In this document: positions 1 to 10,412 of the stretch, one piece after another
Numbering within the stretch: the first letter of the stretch is position 1
Layout of the letters: the number at the start of each line of letters is the position of its first letter
Assembly: GCA_947685225.1 (NCBI GenBank)
Contig: CANTUV010000024.1
Span: 17,936,001-18,000,000 of the forward strand
Length of the DNA stretch: 64,000 nt
Direction of reading: 5' to 3'
Source of the DNA: Garcia nutans
Taxonomy: Eukaryota > Streptophyta > Magnoliopsida > Malpighiales > Euphorbiaceae
The notes under the pieces: generated by a model
Database searches by the model: none
What the model saw: only the letters and a program-made list of their open reading frames with translations
Told to the model about the DNA's origin: nothing
Position numbers and translations under genes: made by a program

Positions 1-1820
1 GGTGTATCCGGCAGGCTAGAATGAGCAAACGAAGGGGCAGTGAAAGAAGCTCTAGCCTCGTGATCAAATGAGCCAATAGCCTGCATCAATCATTAAAGAA
101 TCAAAGAAAGGAAAAGCAGTTGCAAGGGAAAAGTGGTAAAAATTTTACCTGAGAAGTACTAGCCCTGAGATGTGGAATAGACTCTCCTGCATCTCCGTGA
201 TGCTCCTCCTCATCTCTACCCTCATTTCCATCAAAAATCTCCTACACACCGACAGGAGATACATCAAAATGCAAGAGTCTCATTTGAATAAAACGGGCAT
301 AAAATGGACCCGGTAAATGGAGAAATGACTCGGCATTATAACCATACAGGGCCGACCACCAAGCATCCTTCGGCATTGATATAATATTTAAAGTGTATTC
401 CAGGATTTGCATCGGAAACCTCCGCTGCTCTGGACCAAGAAACTATTCATAAACTCTCTCCCCGAGAAACCAGCCACTAGACACTGGGCCAGCAATAATT
501 CGGCGAGAATATTGGAAAGATAGTGCGGCCCTCATCAAAGGAGACCAGTTTGCTCGTTCTTCTGGATTCCACCAGGCTAAATTCACCTGCAGGATAACAT
601 AAGGTAAGTAAAACTTTCACATAAAATTTAAAGCATACTAATGTTATTTTAGCTGATCCCAGGTTAAGCGGCTCAACATAAAGCGATGAGTATGCACGTG
701 ATGAGAGCCGGGAACATCCATATGATTGGACAACCAGTGATTTAATCTAGGATACCCGATTCTCTCTCGAAAAATACTAGGTACCCTCACAAGGTTGTGT
801 TCATATGCCCCTATCTACAATAACAATAAAGATCACATTCATTCAAGAAAAGAGGGAAAAGACATTGGTGGAAGAATGAATACCTCGACAACCACCATCA
901 AGCCGACAAAAGAATTCTTGTTTCGGCAAAGCTTATCAAGGCCATGGTAAAGACATGCGAGACCAGCTTCACCCCAGCCAGAAGATGGTACCATTCTGAG
1001 ATAAGAAAGGGCACTCAACACTGACAAGTGAATGGACGATTCAATGCTGCCTAAAATGGTCAACCCGAGCAGATATAACAAAAATCCTCGAGCATACTGT
1101 TCGGCATTATTTCTGCCAATCCAACTTTCATAGTTAATCCAATAACTGCAAATTGGCTCAATTTTTATCTTAAAAGGCCCTTTATATAATGGTTCCATAC
1201 CAATTAATTCTTGAATTTCTTCAAATGTTAAGATTTCATTGGTCAGAGGAACTAGAGCACCATCATATCGAAGGCCGGTTATGGCAGTAAAATTGACCGG
1301 ACCAATTGTCATCTCCCCAATGGGCAAGTGAAAAGTGTGAGTTGTATCCAGCCATCGCTCTGCAAGCGCCTGGACTATGCTTTAGTCTATCTGATATTCT
1401 TTGAATGGCAATTGTAATATGAATTGCTCAAAGCTGAAATCTCGGATAATCCGCCTTACCCGAGAAGGCACTACATCATACCATTGTCGGGCTTTATAAA
1501 TACACCCTCCGGCCCGAACGACACAACGATCATGATAACACAGACCCAGGCAAGTTAATACCAGGTAAGTACATGTTATTCTATCTATTTAAATTAATTT
1601 ATTTTTCACAATAATAATAGCAAAAATAATAATAATAAGAGAAAAAATAATAAAATAATAATATATGAAAAATAATGAAAAAAGTAATTACCTCGCTCTT
1701 TTAGTTGGAACTGCGATGGAGCGGCATCCCGGCCAGTATATCTAGATTTTCGTCTTCATGATGCTGAATAAACTCCAATAACTCAGCATTAGAATGAGTC
1801 CACGACCTCGAAGCATGCAT
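1..1820 (-). pseudogene. Plant mobile domain (PMD, aminotransferase-like) pseudogene, multi-exon, antisense within Tat element G
   Basis: Minus-strand reading gives a PMD protein. After an ATG at 1818-1820 the exons are about 1820-1692, about 1566-884, 814 to about 656, 586-149 and 80-1. Family hallmarks seen are HLPIGEMTIG, ITGLRYDG, YARGFLLYLLG, SGWGEAGLACLYHGL and a late block starting WWNPEERANWSP. Splice signals are good at 884/883 (donor), 814 (acceptor), 586 (acceptor), 149 (donor) and 80 (acceptor). The donor after the exon ending near 656 reads CT instead of GT. In-frame stops lie at 1701-1703, 1382-1384, 443-445 and 242-244, so it is dead. PMD proteins (the MAIN/MAIL family) are nuclear silencing factors, and TE-borne relatives are known. 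The acceptor near 1566 is uncertain. Confidence 0.82.
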
Positions 1821-1949
1821 TGTTTTTGAAAAATATATGCTGAAATTAAAAAAAATTGAGAGAATTACAAAATTGAAATTGTGAAATGAAATGAAGAATT
1901 GATGGCCTTTTATAGAGGAACGACAAGCAAAAGAAAACAAATTCAAAAA

Positions 1950-2216
1950 TGTTCATAAATAGTAAAAGTTACTATTTATAAATAGTGTTAGTATTGATGA
2001 ATAGTAAAAGTTATTATTTATGAATAGTATTACTATTGATAAATAGTAAATATTACTATTTATGAATAATATTACTATTGATAAATAGTAAAATTACTTT
2101 TTCCAATAGTAAATACTATTTTATACTATTTGCAAATAGTAAATTTACTATTTATGAATAGTAAATAGTGCATTAATAGTGACTACACAGTAAATAAATA
2201 GTAAATTCATTTAGTC
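1950..2216. repeat. AT-rich interspersed TACTATT / AATAGTA repeat
   Basis: About 270 bp packed with AATAGTAAA and its complement TTTACTATT, so the motif occurs in both orientations and could fold into many short hairpins. It lies just upstream of the PMD pseudogene start on the minus strand, where a promoter would be. No coding potential is visible. Confidence 0.75.
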
Positions 2217-2257
2217 ATTTTAATCTTTCAAATAATTGCAGGTGTATAAATATTTTT

Positions 2258-2274
2258 ACACCCAGGGGGCAATA
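2258..2274 (+). other. Second polypurine-tract-like motif of element G
   Basis: The string CAGGGGGCAA occurs here and again in the main polypurine tract at 3080-3089. The 67-bp tandem array lies between the two copies. Element F shows the same arrangement. Whether this copy primes plus-strand synthesis is inference. Confidence 0.4.
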
Positions 2275-2299
2275 AGAAGACACATGTCTAAAAATTAGC

Positions 2300-3010
2300 C
2301 AAACTTTTTTATTAGCTCGGGTCTAGAACCCAAAATTTCCTTAGATCCACAACCTAGAATCATCCTTGAGTCCAGAACTCGAACCGGGTCAAGAACATAA
2401 AATTTCTTTAGGTCTAGAACCTAGAATTATCCTTGAGTTCAGAACTCAAACCGAGTCCAAAATCCAAATTTTTCTTAGGTCGAGAACCTAAAATTATCCT
2501 TGAGTCTAGAACTCGAACCGGGTCCAGAACCCAAATTTTCCTTAAGTCGAGTACCTAAAATTATCCTTGAGTCTAGGACTCGAACCAGGTCTAGAACCCA
2601 AAATTTTCTTAGGTCAAGAACCTAAAATTATCCTTGAGTCCAGAATGCAATTCGGGTCCAGAACCCAAATTTTTCTTAGGTCGGGAACCTAAATTTATCC
2701 TTGAGTCCAGAACTCGAACCAGGTTCAGAACCCAAATTTTTTTTAGGTCGAGAACCTAGAATTATCCTTGAGTCCAGAACTTGAATCGGGTCTATAATAC
2801 AAAATTTTCTTAGGTTGAGAACCTAGAATTATCCTTGAGTCCAGAACTTGAATCGGGTCTAGAATCCAAATTTTTCTTAGGTCGAGAACCTAAAATTATC
2901 CATGAGTCCAGAACTCAAACCGGGTCTAGAACCCAAATTTTCCTTAGGTCTAGAACCTAGAATTTATCCTTGAGTCCAGAACTCAAACCGGGTCCTGAAC
3001 CCAAAACCTC
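2300..3010 (+). repeat. 67-bp tandem repeat array in the Tat 3' UTR
   Basis: The anchor word CCTTGAG (one unit has CCATGAG) recurs at 2374, 2431, 2498, 2565, 2632, 2699, 2766, 2833, 2900 and 2968, a period of 67 except at the left edge (57). That makes about ten to eleven units. Each unit contains three related words of the form TCNAGAACYC, so it looks built from shorter ancestral units. It is non-coding. Tandem arrays in this part of Ogre/Tat elements are known as hypervariable 3' UTRs that can seed satellites. Confidence 0.93.
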
Positions 3011-3075
3011 AACCATGTCATCAAAAATTAAGTCTTATTGCTTTTCACTCTCTTTCACTAAAGTTTCAGATCATT

Positions 3076-3091
3076 CAAGCAGGGGGCAAAC
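3076..3091 (+). other. Polypurine tract of Tat element G
   Basis: CAAGCAGGGGGCAAAC lies directly before the LTR start TGTGGACCC. The same tract appears in element F on the minus strand at 58344-58358. It is the expected plus-strand primer site. Confidence 0.85.
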
Positions 3092-4674
3092 TGTGGACCC
3101 TTAATTTTTGACCCAATCCGGTCTAATATGTTTTATTTAGTCCAAAATGATTTTTGTTGTCTAATTGGTCCAAAATAATTTTTATTAAATAATTTTGCTT
3201 TAGTATCTAATTTTTATTAATAAAAAATAAAAATAAACAAATAAAAGTCAAAATAAAAATAAAAATCGGAGTCAAAAAGTCGCGTGGGACCATGGACATT
3301 TCTCCCGCAGGGCCGCAGGAAAATTCTGCTAGTGAAATAACTCGCCCGCAAGCCCACCGAGATCCCACTGCCGTAGTTTCATGCGGCAGAATTTTTTCGC
3401 CAGTGCATTTTTTCCTGCGGCAATTTTTTTCGGCAGCGTAATTTTTGTCCAACGCAAAATTTTTGAAACCTAATTTAATTAGGTTTTGGTTTACTTTCTT
3501 ATTTTATTTACTTGCCATGAATAATAAGGAATATACATAGAAAGACCTCTATAAATAAGGACCAAAGGCAACCAAATTGGGGGAGGAAAAATTTCACAGT
3601 AGCTTTGAGGATTTGAATCCGAAAGTGAAGTGGAAAAGCAATAATTGAATTCAATTGATTTTTAAGGAGCAGAAACATGATTTAAGCAATTCAAAGACAA
3701 AAAAAGGCTTGTCAATGGAGCTTATTCATCCAAGAAGAATTATTTTTGGAGGAATCATAAAAAAAAAGTATGTATTAAATTCTTTGTTTTTTATACAGTA
3801 GCTAAATTTTCCTTTGTTCTTTTAATTCAAAAATCCCAGAACCTAATCCCTTTTGTTCAAAGTTAAAAACATTAATCCGTTGCTTTATTTCCCAAAGAAT
3901 TTAAACTTATTAATTTTATTTCTTCAAAACCCCAAAATTCCAATTTACTTTCCAAATTATGTAAACTCTTAAAACATATTCTGTTTCTTATAAAAAAACC
4001 CTAAAATAATTTTTCCAAGTATATAAATCTTTTTTATTTATAAAAACTTTAATTTGTTTGGTTTAAACTTATAAATCTCATGAAATCATCAAATTGTTTT
4101 TCTAAACCCTAATTCAAATTCATCACCGAGACCCAAATTCTAAAATTCTAAAACCCTAATTCAATTAAACCTAAAATAATATACTCTAACTCCTTTAAAA
4201 CCTTAAATCTTAATTTTTTTTCTAAGCCCTAATCCTTTAAAACATTAAAAAACCATAAAAATATAAATATTTTAAAATTACACATAGCTTAAAATCACCA
4301 TTTAAAACGACAAATCAAAACAATGTCAAAGTGTCTAAAACCCTAGTTTCATGATTTCACCATTCAAACCTTAATTTGTTTAATGAAAGAGTCTTACCAA
4401 CCTTTTAAAACATAAAACCCTAATCTATTTTAAATCCATAAAAAGTCACAGTAGTTATAATTGGACTTTTATTTGCTTTATTTAATTCTATACTTGATTA
4501 TGCTTTGATTTATCTCTTATGCTTTAATTTATTTAATTTCAATACTTGATTTATTTAATTTATCATGGATGGATGTTTACTTTCTATTGATATTTAATAC
4601 CTTTGATGAATGATTTATTTATGATAAATGATTATTTACTTTTATCAATTAATTTTGATTTCCAAAAGTTGTAA

Positions 4675-4838
4675 GAGGTATGTTTCCACTTGGTGGGTAT
4701 CTCATTAGTTAAACATCATGTAATTTAATTTGCTTTTCTATTTTAGAACCTATGTAAAGGGCATGTTTCTACCTTTCGGTGGGTGTCCTATCTAGGCATA
4801 TGATGTAAGGACATGTTTCCATCTTCGGATGGGTGTCC
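4675..4838 (+). promoter_or_regulatory. Triple hairpin cluster in Tat LTR G
   Basis: Three hairpins share one plan: GTAA, an outer stem, TGTTT, an inner stem, a small loop, a single G, and the outer stem's partner. HP1 4675-4703: outer GAGGTA/TATCTC, inner CCAC-TTG-GTGG. HP2 4758-4789: outer AGGGCA/TGTCCT, inner CTACC-TTTC-GGTGG. HP3 4809-4838: outer GGACA/TGTCC, inner CCATC-TTCG-GATGG. The same trio occurs in LTRs A and F with stem changes that mostly keep pairing. The function is unknown. It could be an RNA structure or a protein-binding site. Confidence 0.75.
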
Positions 4839-4972
4839 ATTTATTTATTTTGTTTTGTTTTGTTTGGACCTTGCTTTGATTTTAATATAATGATGCTTTC
4901 TTTTTATTGTGCGTAGTATGGATAATGTTGTTATATTTAAGAATTTTATAATATTAAGACCTATAAAGGAGG

Positions 4973-4990
4973 CCGGTTCTAATGAACCGG
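4973..4990 (+). promoter_or_regulatory. Fourth Tat LTR hairpin, CCGGTTC stem
   Basis: CCGGTTC-TAAT-GAACCGG is a perfect 7-bp stem with a 4-base loop. LTR A has CTGGTTC-CAAT-GAACCAG (31469-31486), a paired change on both arms. LTR F keeps CCGGTTC/GAACCGG (56414-56431). The role is unknown. Confidence 0.7.
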
Positions 4991-5235
4991 GCGTTGTGGG
5001 GGTGCTGGGCCATTTCTCACCTTCCCCTCACGTACCCAACTTTTCGAACCCATTAAGGGGTTGGGGATTCCTTAGGAATCGAGTCATCCACCCCTTTCTT
5101 TTTTCCCGGCCCGTCCGGGTGGTGACTCCATTTTCTCCGGACTTAGGTCTGTGTTCTCTAAGGCCCTAAGCCTAAATAGTGCCGAAGTCGCAAGAACCAT
5201 TCCACCGGGAGTGGGGGCAAAAATCCCCGCTCATA

Positions 5236-5333
5236 GCCTCTTCAGTAGACTCAACTCTAGCTTTAACTCTACCCTCATCAGGAGCTGTACTCTCTGCACT
5301 ACTCTCTGTAGACTGGAAGGTCCGAGATGCCCT
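5236..5333 (-). pseudogene. Tekay-0 gag N-terminus fragment, cut by element G
   Basis: Minus-strand reading from 5333 gives about 33 residues (ASRTFQSTESSAESTAPDEG and on) that align with the gag starts at 53858 and 13450. The start codon position reads AGG instead of ATG, so initiation is lost. The fragment ends at 5236, where the Tat LTR of G begins. The rest of the element must lie beyond G, outside the window. Gag would form the retrotransposon particle. Confidence 0.7.
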
Positions 5334-5483
5334 AACTATCTATATTTGCAAATACAACAGAAATTGCCATATTAAATATCAGATATAATGCTAGTGCCAA
5401 AGCATGTGTCACAATTTAAAATCATATTTAAAATCCCATTTTCTCTCTCTAGAAACCCACTTAGGTCGAGAACCTCAAATCTA

Positions 5484-5496
5484 GGCTCTGATACCA
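5484..5496 (-). other. Primer binding site (initiator Met tRNA), Tekay-0
   Basis: On the minus strand this reads TGGTATCAGAGCC, complementary to the 3' end of plant initiator-Met tRNA, eight bases after the LTR end at 5504. Confidence 0.9.
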
Positions 5497-5503
5497 AAAT
5501 AAA

Positions 5504-8270
5504 TGTAACACCCTTATACCCTATATATGTATAATATATACATCCAGTATATGTAAAATATGCATATACGGTATAAAAATGTCACAACCTGGTTTACTAA
5601 AAATTGTAACATTTTCAGATTAAAATCTCAAATACTTTAAAAAGTATATTTAAATAACAACTAAAATATTCTTTATAAATCATAGGTTCCAAAATAAGTA
5701 TTTTATATGAAAATTTTGGAAAAAATTTGCCAGAGTTTTATTTGTAATTTGGACATCCCAAATTTTCAACAGTTACATAACCTGCATAAAATCACTCCCA
5801 ATAAAATAAATCACACATTTCCATCTCAACTTCTCAATTTCTCCACATTTCCTCTAAACATTAATACATATACATATATATATTAAAAACACACGTAGAA
5901 CCCACATTATATAATTTATCCAAAATATACCTTATAATTTACAATGAATACTTCAAAAACATAACATAATATACATAATATCAAAAGTACTATAATATAA
6001 AATATATACATGATGGCAATTCACTCTGATCTTAATGTACTAAAAATCAACTCAACAAGCAACCTCAAATCTAGTCCTGATCCGGTCTAGAAGAACTCTC
6101 CAGCTCAATCGGATTACCCTTGTCACCTCTGCGATGAATTACAATTGCGCTAAGCTAAAAGCCTAGCGGTACAAACTGTGATAATAATAAAAGTTAAAAA
6201 TAATGCCAATGCATAATGCATTTATATGCTATGTCACAATGTGGCATTCAATTCCATTTTGCAATATAATCTTTAATCTTTTTATAATTCACAAAACCAC
6301 ATACACAAGCATGAGCCCAAACAAACTAATACATTATTCAAATCCCAGAGTTACCATTTTGATCCAAATTGACACCAAGTGTCTAGCATCGAAGGCAAAT
6401 CATATATCAGTGATGCCTAGAGTCTAGTCCTGAAGGCAAATCATATACAAATGACACATAGTGTCTAGGCTCAAAAGTAAATAATGAGGATAACCTCATA
6501 GGCATACCGCCAAACAAAGAACTCTAGAAATTGAATAACATACTAGGAACACAATTAATTCATATTTTTCCTAATCAATTTTTCTCATTTCCAACTAGGC
6601 ACATTGCCTTATTCTCACATTTTGCTCATCCATATTAATGTTAATTACATATTTCATCATTTCATCAAAATGTATGACATTTCACATCAAAATCACATTA
6701 CCCAAATATTTTGGGTTATTTTCACATAATTTACATTTTACTCAATTTAGCCATTTGCAATGGTTTTTCATAATGCATATAATGCATACATAACAACTCA
6801 CATGTCATAACACAATGTTCATGGCTGATCAATATATCAAGTAGCTTAACACATTTTTCATCCAAAATGTTTTAAGCCAAATTTTATGAAATCACATTCC
6901 ATTTATTAGGAGTTTGTACATACCTCAATAAGCTCTCAAATGCAAGCTAAAAATCTCTCACAAACCTTCACTTCCAAGTTGCCCTTCAACACTAGGGTTG
7001 GGCAATTCACATCTCTTTAATGCCTATTCAAAATGTGATCAAACACAACCATTTAATATCACATTGTAAGGCATTTCTAACATTAAACCCTAATTAAACA
7101 TCGCTCTAATCAAAACCACAAAATTTAGCATTTCCTTACTTTAACATTGAACTTCCATCTTAATCCATTTAAATTAGTGTTATAAGTTTATTTATATCAT
7201 TAAAAACATATTTTAACATATTTTAACCAATTACATTAATTAAATACACACTCTTATACAAAACTCTAAAATTGCATAACCTTCACCAATGAAGGTTCTT
7301 CATTCCAACTTATTCTGATTATTAATCCAAGCTTATTTCTATCAATAATATTATGAATAACATGATTTAAAAATTAAAATCAAACAATTCACCATTCTTT
7401 GAAAATTCCCTTTCTAAAACCCTAAAATTCAACACTACTTCATCCAACCTTTATCCAAACTTAACAAAATTAATTATTTGACTTTAAAATCCTTGTTTAT
7501 GCATCAAAACAACACATTTGAATCCAAATTTCACAATTAAAACTCATGATTTCAAAAGTCCAAATGCTCCATAACCCTAAATTCTCTCTCTTCAACCAAC
7601 TCATCCCAAACTTAACTATTTCTTCAATCCAACTTAAAAATCATTATTAACTACCCAAAATAACTTCATGTATACCCAATTAAACAATTAAATAATGCTA
7701 ATAGAAAATTCCAAAATCTTCATAATCACAACTTCATGGAAATCCAAAGAAATAAGTTAGAGAACTTACTAATTCAAGAGGAAATTACCTAATCTTCACT
7801 TGAAACCTTGAATTCCTTTCAATTAATGAAGATTGGAAGATGAAGAAATCTCTCCCTTGGTGGCTATGGGAATCCGGCCAAACATGAAAAAGAAGAAGAA
7901 AATTTTAAAATTTAAATTTCTCTTTCTTTCCACTTTAAAAATATGACCATATATTATTATAATTTTAATAATTAATTATTTATTTAAAAATATGACCATA
8001 TATTATTATATTTCCAACCAAAAAGAATTTATTTTTAATTTATTTAAATAATTTTAATTTTCCAAGGTACAATTACCATTTTTCTATTTGACTTTTGACT
8101 TTTCTATTTAAGAGTTGACTTCTGTATATGTTATGCATATTTAATATATATTTCATATATACTCTTTACTTTTTAACTTAAAATCCTTCAATTTTCCTTT
8201 TAAATCATTTATTTAATTAATTTAATTTTAATTTATGTAATTTAAATTATAAAAAATTACAGATGTTACA
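5504..8270 (-). repeat. 5' LTR of Tekay-0 (about 2.77 kb)
   Basis: Plus-strand ends are TGTAACACCC at 5504 and GATGTTACA at 8270, giving TG...CA termini with the LTR start at 8270. The tRNA primer site beside 5504 sets the orientation. Its matching 3' LTR is outside the window. It is AT-rich with no credible ORF and includes a segment similar to the decayed LTR at 28646. It sits inside the Sire copia element, whose fragment resumes at 8271. Confidence 0.85.
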
Positions 8271-8425
8271 ACCTTCTTGTATTGTCAATCTTTGGGTAGC
8301 TCTTGAGACTCGTTTTCTTGTTCAACAAGATTGTTCTTTGGAGCATTGATTGTTTCTTGTTGTTCAAATATACCTACAAAATCATCAAGAACACTACCTT
8401 TCCTTTGATCAAGTGGAGTCGTGAC
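8271..8425 (-). pseudogene. Sire-like copia pol fragment between integrase and RT
   Basis: The minus strand reads TTPLDQRKGSVLDDFVG followed by a Q/E/N-rich stretch ending in ESQELPKD, typical of the linker between integrase and reverse transcriptase in Sire-like copia polyproteins. It is about 50 codons trapped between the Tekay-0 LTR and a lone Tat LTR, and continues the copia reading at 10413-10721. The RT and RNase H of this copia element are not in the window. Confidence 0.6.
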
Positions 8426-10412
8426 TATGAGTGGGGATTTTTGCCCCCACTCCCGGTGGAATGATTCTTGCGACTTCAGCACTGTTTAGGCTTAGGGCCT
8501 TAGAGAACACGGGCCTAAGCCCGAAAAAAATAAAGTCACCACCCGAACAGGCTGGGAAAAAAGAGAGGGGTGGATGACTCAATTCCTAAGGAATCTCCCA
8601 CCCCCTAATGGTTTCAGAAAGTTGGGTATGTGTGGGGAAGTTGAGAAATAACCTAGCACCCTCACAATGCCCGGTTCATTGGAACTGGCCTCCTTTGCAG
8701 GTCTTAATATTATAAAATTCTTAAATATAAAGATATTATCCATACTACATACAATCATAAGAATAAATAAATACTTTATTAAAATCATAACAATGTCCAA
8801 ACAGAACAAACATGTCCTTACATTGTCTATGTCTAAAACTAAATAGGATACCCCCCGAAAGGTGAAAATATGTCCTTTACATTAATTTCAAAATATGAAA
8901 ATAAATTAAATTGCATAATGATTAATTAATGAGGTACCCAATCATGGAAACATGCCTCTTACAATTTTAACAAATAATAATAATAAAGAAATCATCAATC
9001 CATGATAAACAAATCAAATATCGAAATTAAATAAATCAATCATCAAAATATATAATAACCTACGTAATCAAATTTAAAATTAAATAAATTAATAAATGTA
9101 TAAATTTAGGATTTTAGAATTTTAAAAACCAAATTAGGGTTTTTAAATAAAGGGAGTTAAACACAAAGGCTTATAATATACAAATAAATATTGACACCTT
9201 TGACTAGCCCGTACGGGGTCAAGGGGCAGCGTCCCTTACAGGGTCGGGGGCATTTTCCCCAAAAATGTTGAAAAATTAGCTTTTAGGGTTGTAGGTTTTG
9301 GTATTAAAAATTAAGATTTTAGGGTTTGAGATTTAGAAAATAGAGTTTTGAAATTGGAAGAAACAAGCTACTGCAAATCTTAGAAAAATAGAATTGATTA
9401 TGGTTTTGAGAAAATAAATTATTGTTTTGTGGTTTTAGAAAAGTGCAATTAGGGTTTTATATTTCAAAAATTAGTTTAATTAGTATTAAGATATTAGGGT
9501 TTTGGGTCATAAAAAAAATTATTTGAATTCAACAATTTCATACTACTGAAAAATTAATATCAAAATACCTTAACAAAATATTAAAAAGGAAGCATCTTAT
9601 AGGTATTGTGAATACAAGAATTTATTGGTTAAGATCAAACCTTCATTGGTGGTTCCACCACAATTGCACGATTGAAATTCTAAGGAAACCTTGATCAAGA
9701 CAACACTGCCTTATTGCCTTGTGGTTGGAATGGTTCTTTTTGCTCTTCACTGCTTCAGATTGCTTCCAAGTTTAAAAGTCCAATTGGAACTCTTGATTAA
9801 TTTTGGCTATCCCCTCAAAAATCTGATCCTCTTTTTAAAAGATCAAAGTCCCTTTCTGTGTGTTTTGATGTGGTATTTATATGAAAAATAAAAAATAATA
9901 CTAATTGGTTAAGGAAATAAAAATAGTTTAGGAAATAAAATTAAAAACCAAGTAGAATAGGGTTTCAAAAAAATTGCGCTGGCAAAAATTGCTGCGGGGC
10001 GCTGATGGCTAGGTGCACGGGCTGGGCACGAGCCACAGGCCAATTCGTTGGAGGAAAAATCTGAGACGTATTGGCCCGTGGCCATTTCACCGCTGGTAAA
10101 ATCTACTGGGAATTGGCTTGGGTCAATTCATCCCAGGATTTCCATTTCGCCGCAGGTAAAACCTGCAATGAATTGGCCCAAGCCAATTAGTCGCCAGCGA
10201 TGAAAAATTTCATCGCTGAGTTTGCCCGTCGTTGATTTTTATTTTTAATTTATTTTTTTTATCTTTTCTTCTTCTTCTTCTTCTTTTTATTTTTTATTTT
10301 AATTAAAAATACATACTATAAGTAATAAATAATTATTAAAAATATTACAAAAAATTTTTTTGGAATGTTTAAAAATATCGAAATGGACTGGGTCAAAAAT
10401 TAAGGGTTTACA
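8426..10412 (-). repeat. Lone Tat LTR, minus strand (about 2.0 kb)
   Basis: Its minus-strand start is TGTAAACCCTTAATTTTTGA at 10412, and its end, near 8426, resembles the tails of LTRs G and F. It carries telo-box words (near 9128, 9310, 9447, 9490), decayed versions of the hairpin trio (about 8810-8970) and a GC-rich palindromic zone (9970-10230) with CAGCGATGAA-AAAT-TTCATCGCTG. Copia coding sequence lies on both sides, so it is a solo LTR or a heavily deleted element. I could not match a 5-bp target duplication. Confidence 0.8.

Larger units (their letters stand above)
1..5235 (+). mobile_element. Tat/Ogre-type Ty3/gypsy LTR retrotransposon G, 3' portion
   Basis: This is the 3' part of a plus-strand Tat-type element whose 5' part lies outside the window. 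Visible in order are an antisense plant-mobile-domain pseudogene, an AT-rich repeat, a 67-bp tandem array, a polypurine tract (3076-3091) and the 3' LTR. The LTR and polypurine tract match the minus-strand element F (58344-58360 and 56185-58343). The right edge abuts a minus-strand Tekay gag fragment, so G inserted into that element. No integrase, RT or gag of G is inside the window. Confidence 0.8.
3092..5235 (+). repeat. 3' LTR of Tat element G (about 2.14 kb)
   Basis: It starts TGTGGACCCTTAATTTTTGA and ends near CCCCGCTCATA. It aligns with the LTRs at 8426-10412 (minus), 29558-31730 (plus) and 56185-58343 (minus). The order inside is a GC-rich palindromic segment (about 3280-3450), an AT-rich stretch with several AAACCCTAA telo-box words (3990-4420), three consecutive hairpins (4675-4838), a fourth hairpin (4973-4990) and a conserved tail. 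Short ORFs inside it are chance. Confidence 0.9.

Noticed and set aside
1564..1570. GTAAGT splice donor on the plus strand
   Set aside because: It is a perfect donor word but on the strand opposite to the PMD gene, and no plus-strand exon precedes it.
2300..3010. Possible CRISPR array
   Set aside because: Direct repeats of 67 bp are contiguous and degenerate with no unique spacers, and the context is a plant retrotransposon.
5151..5388. Overlapping plus-strand ORFs of 69-74 residues
   Set aside because: They cross the boundary between Tat LTR G and the antisense Tekay-0 gag fragment. They are chance readings with no shared domain.
8426..10412. Target-site duplication for the lone Tat LTR
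   Set aside because: Flanking bases (GTGAC or GACTA on the left, CATTC on the right) do not match, so simple solo-LTR formation could not be confirmed.
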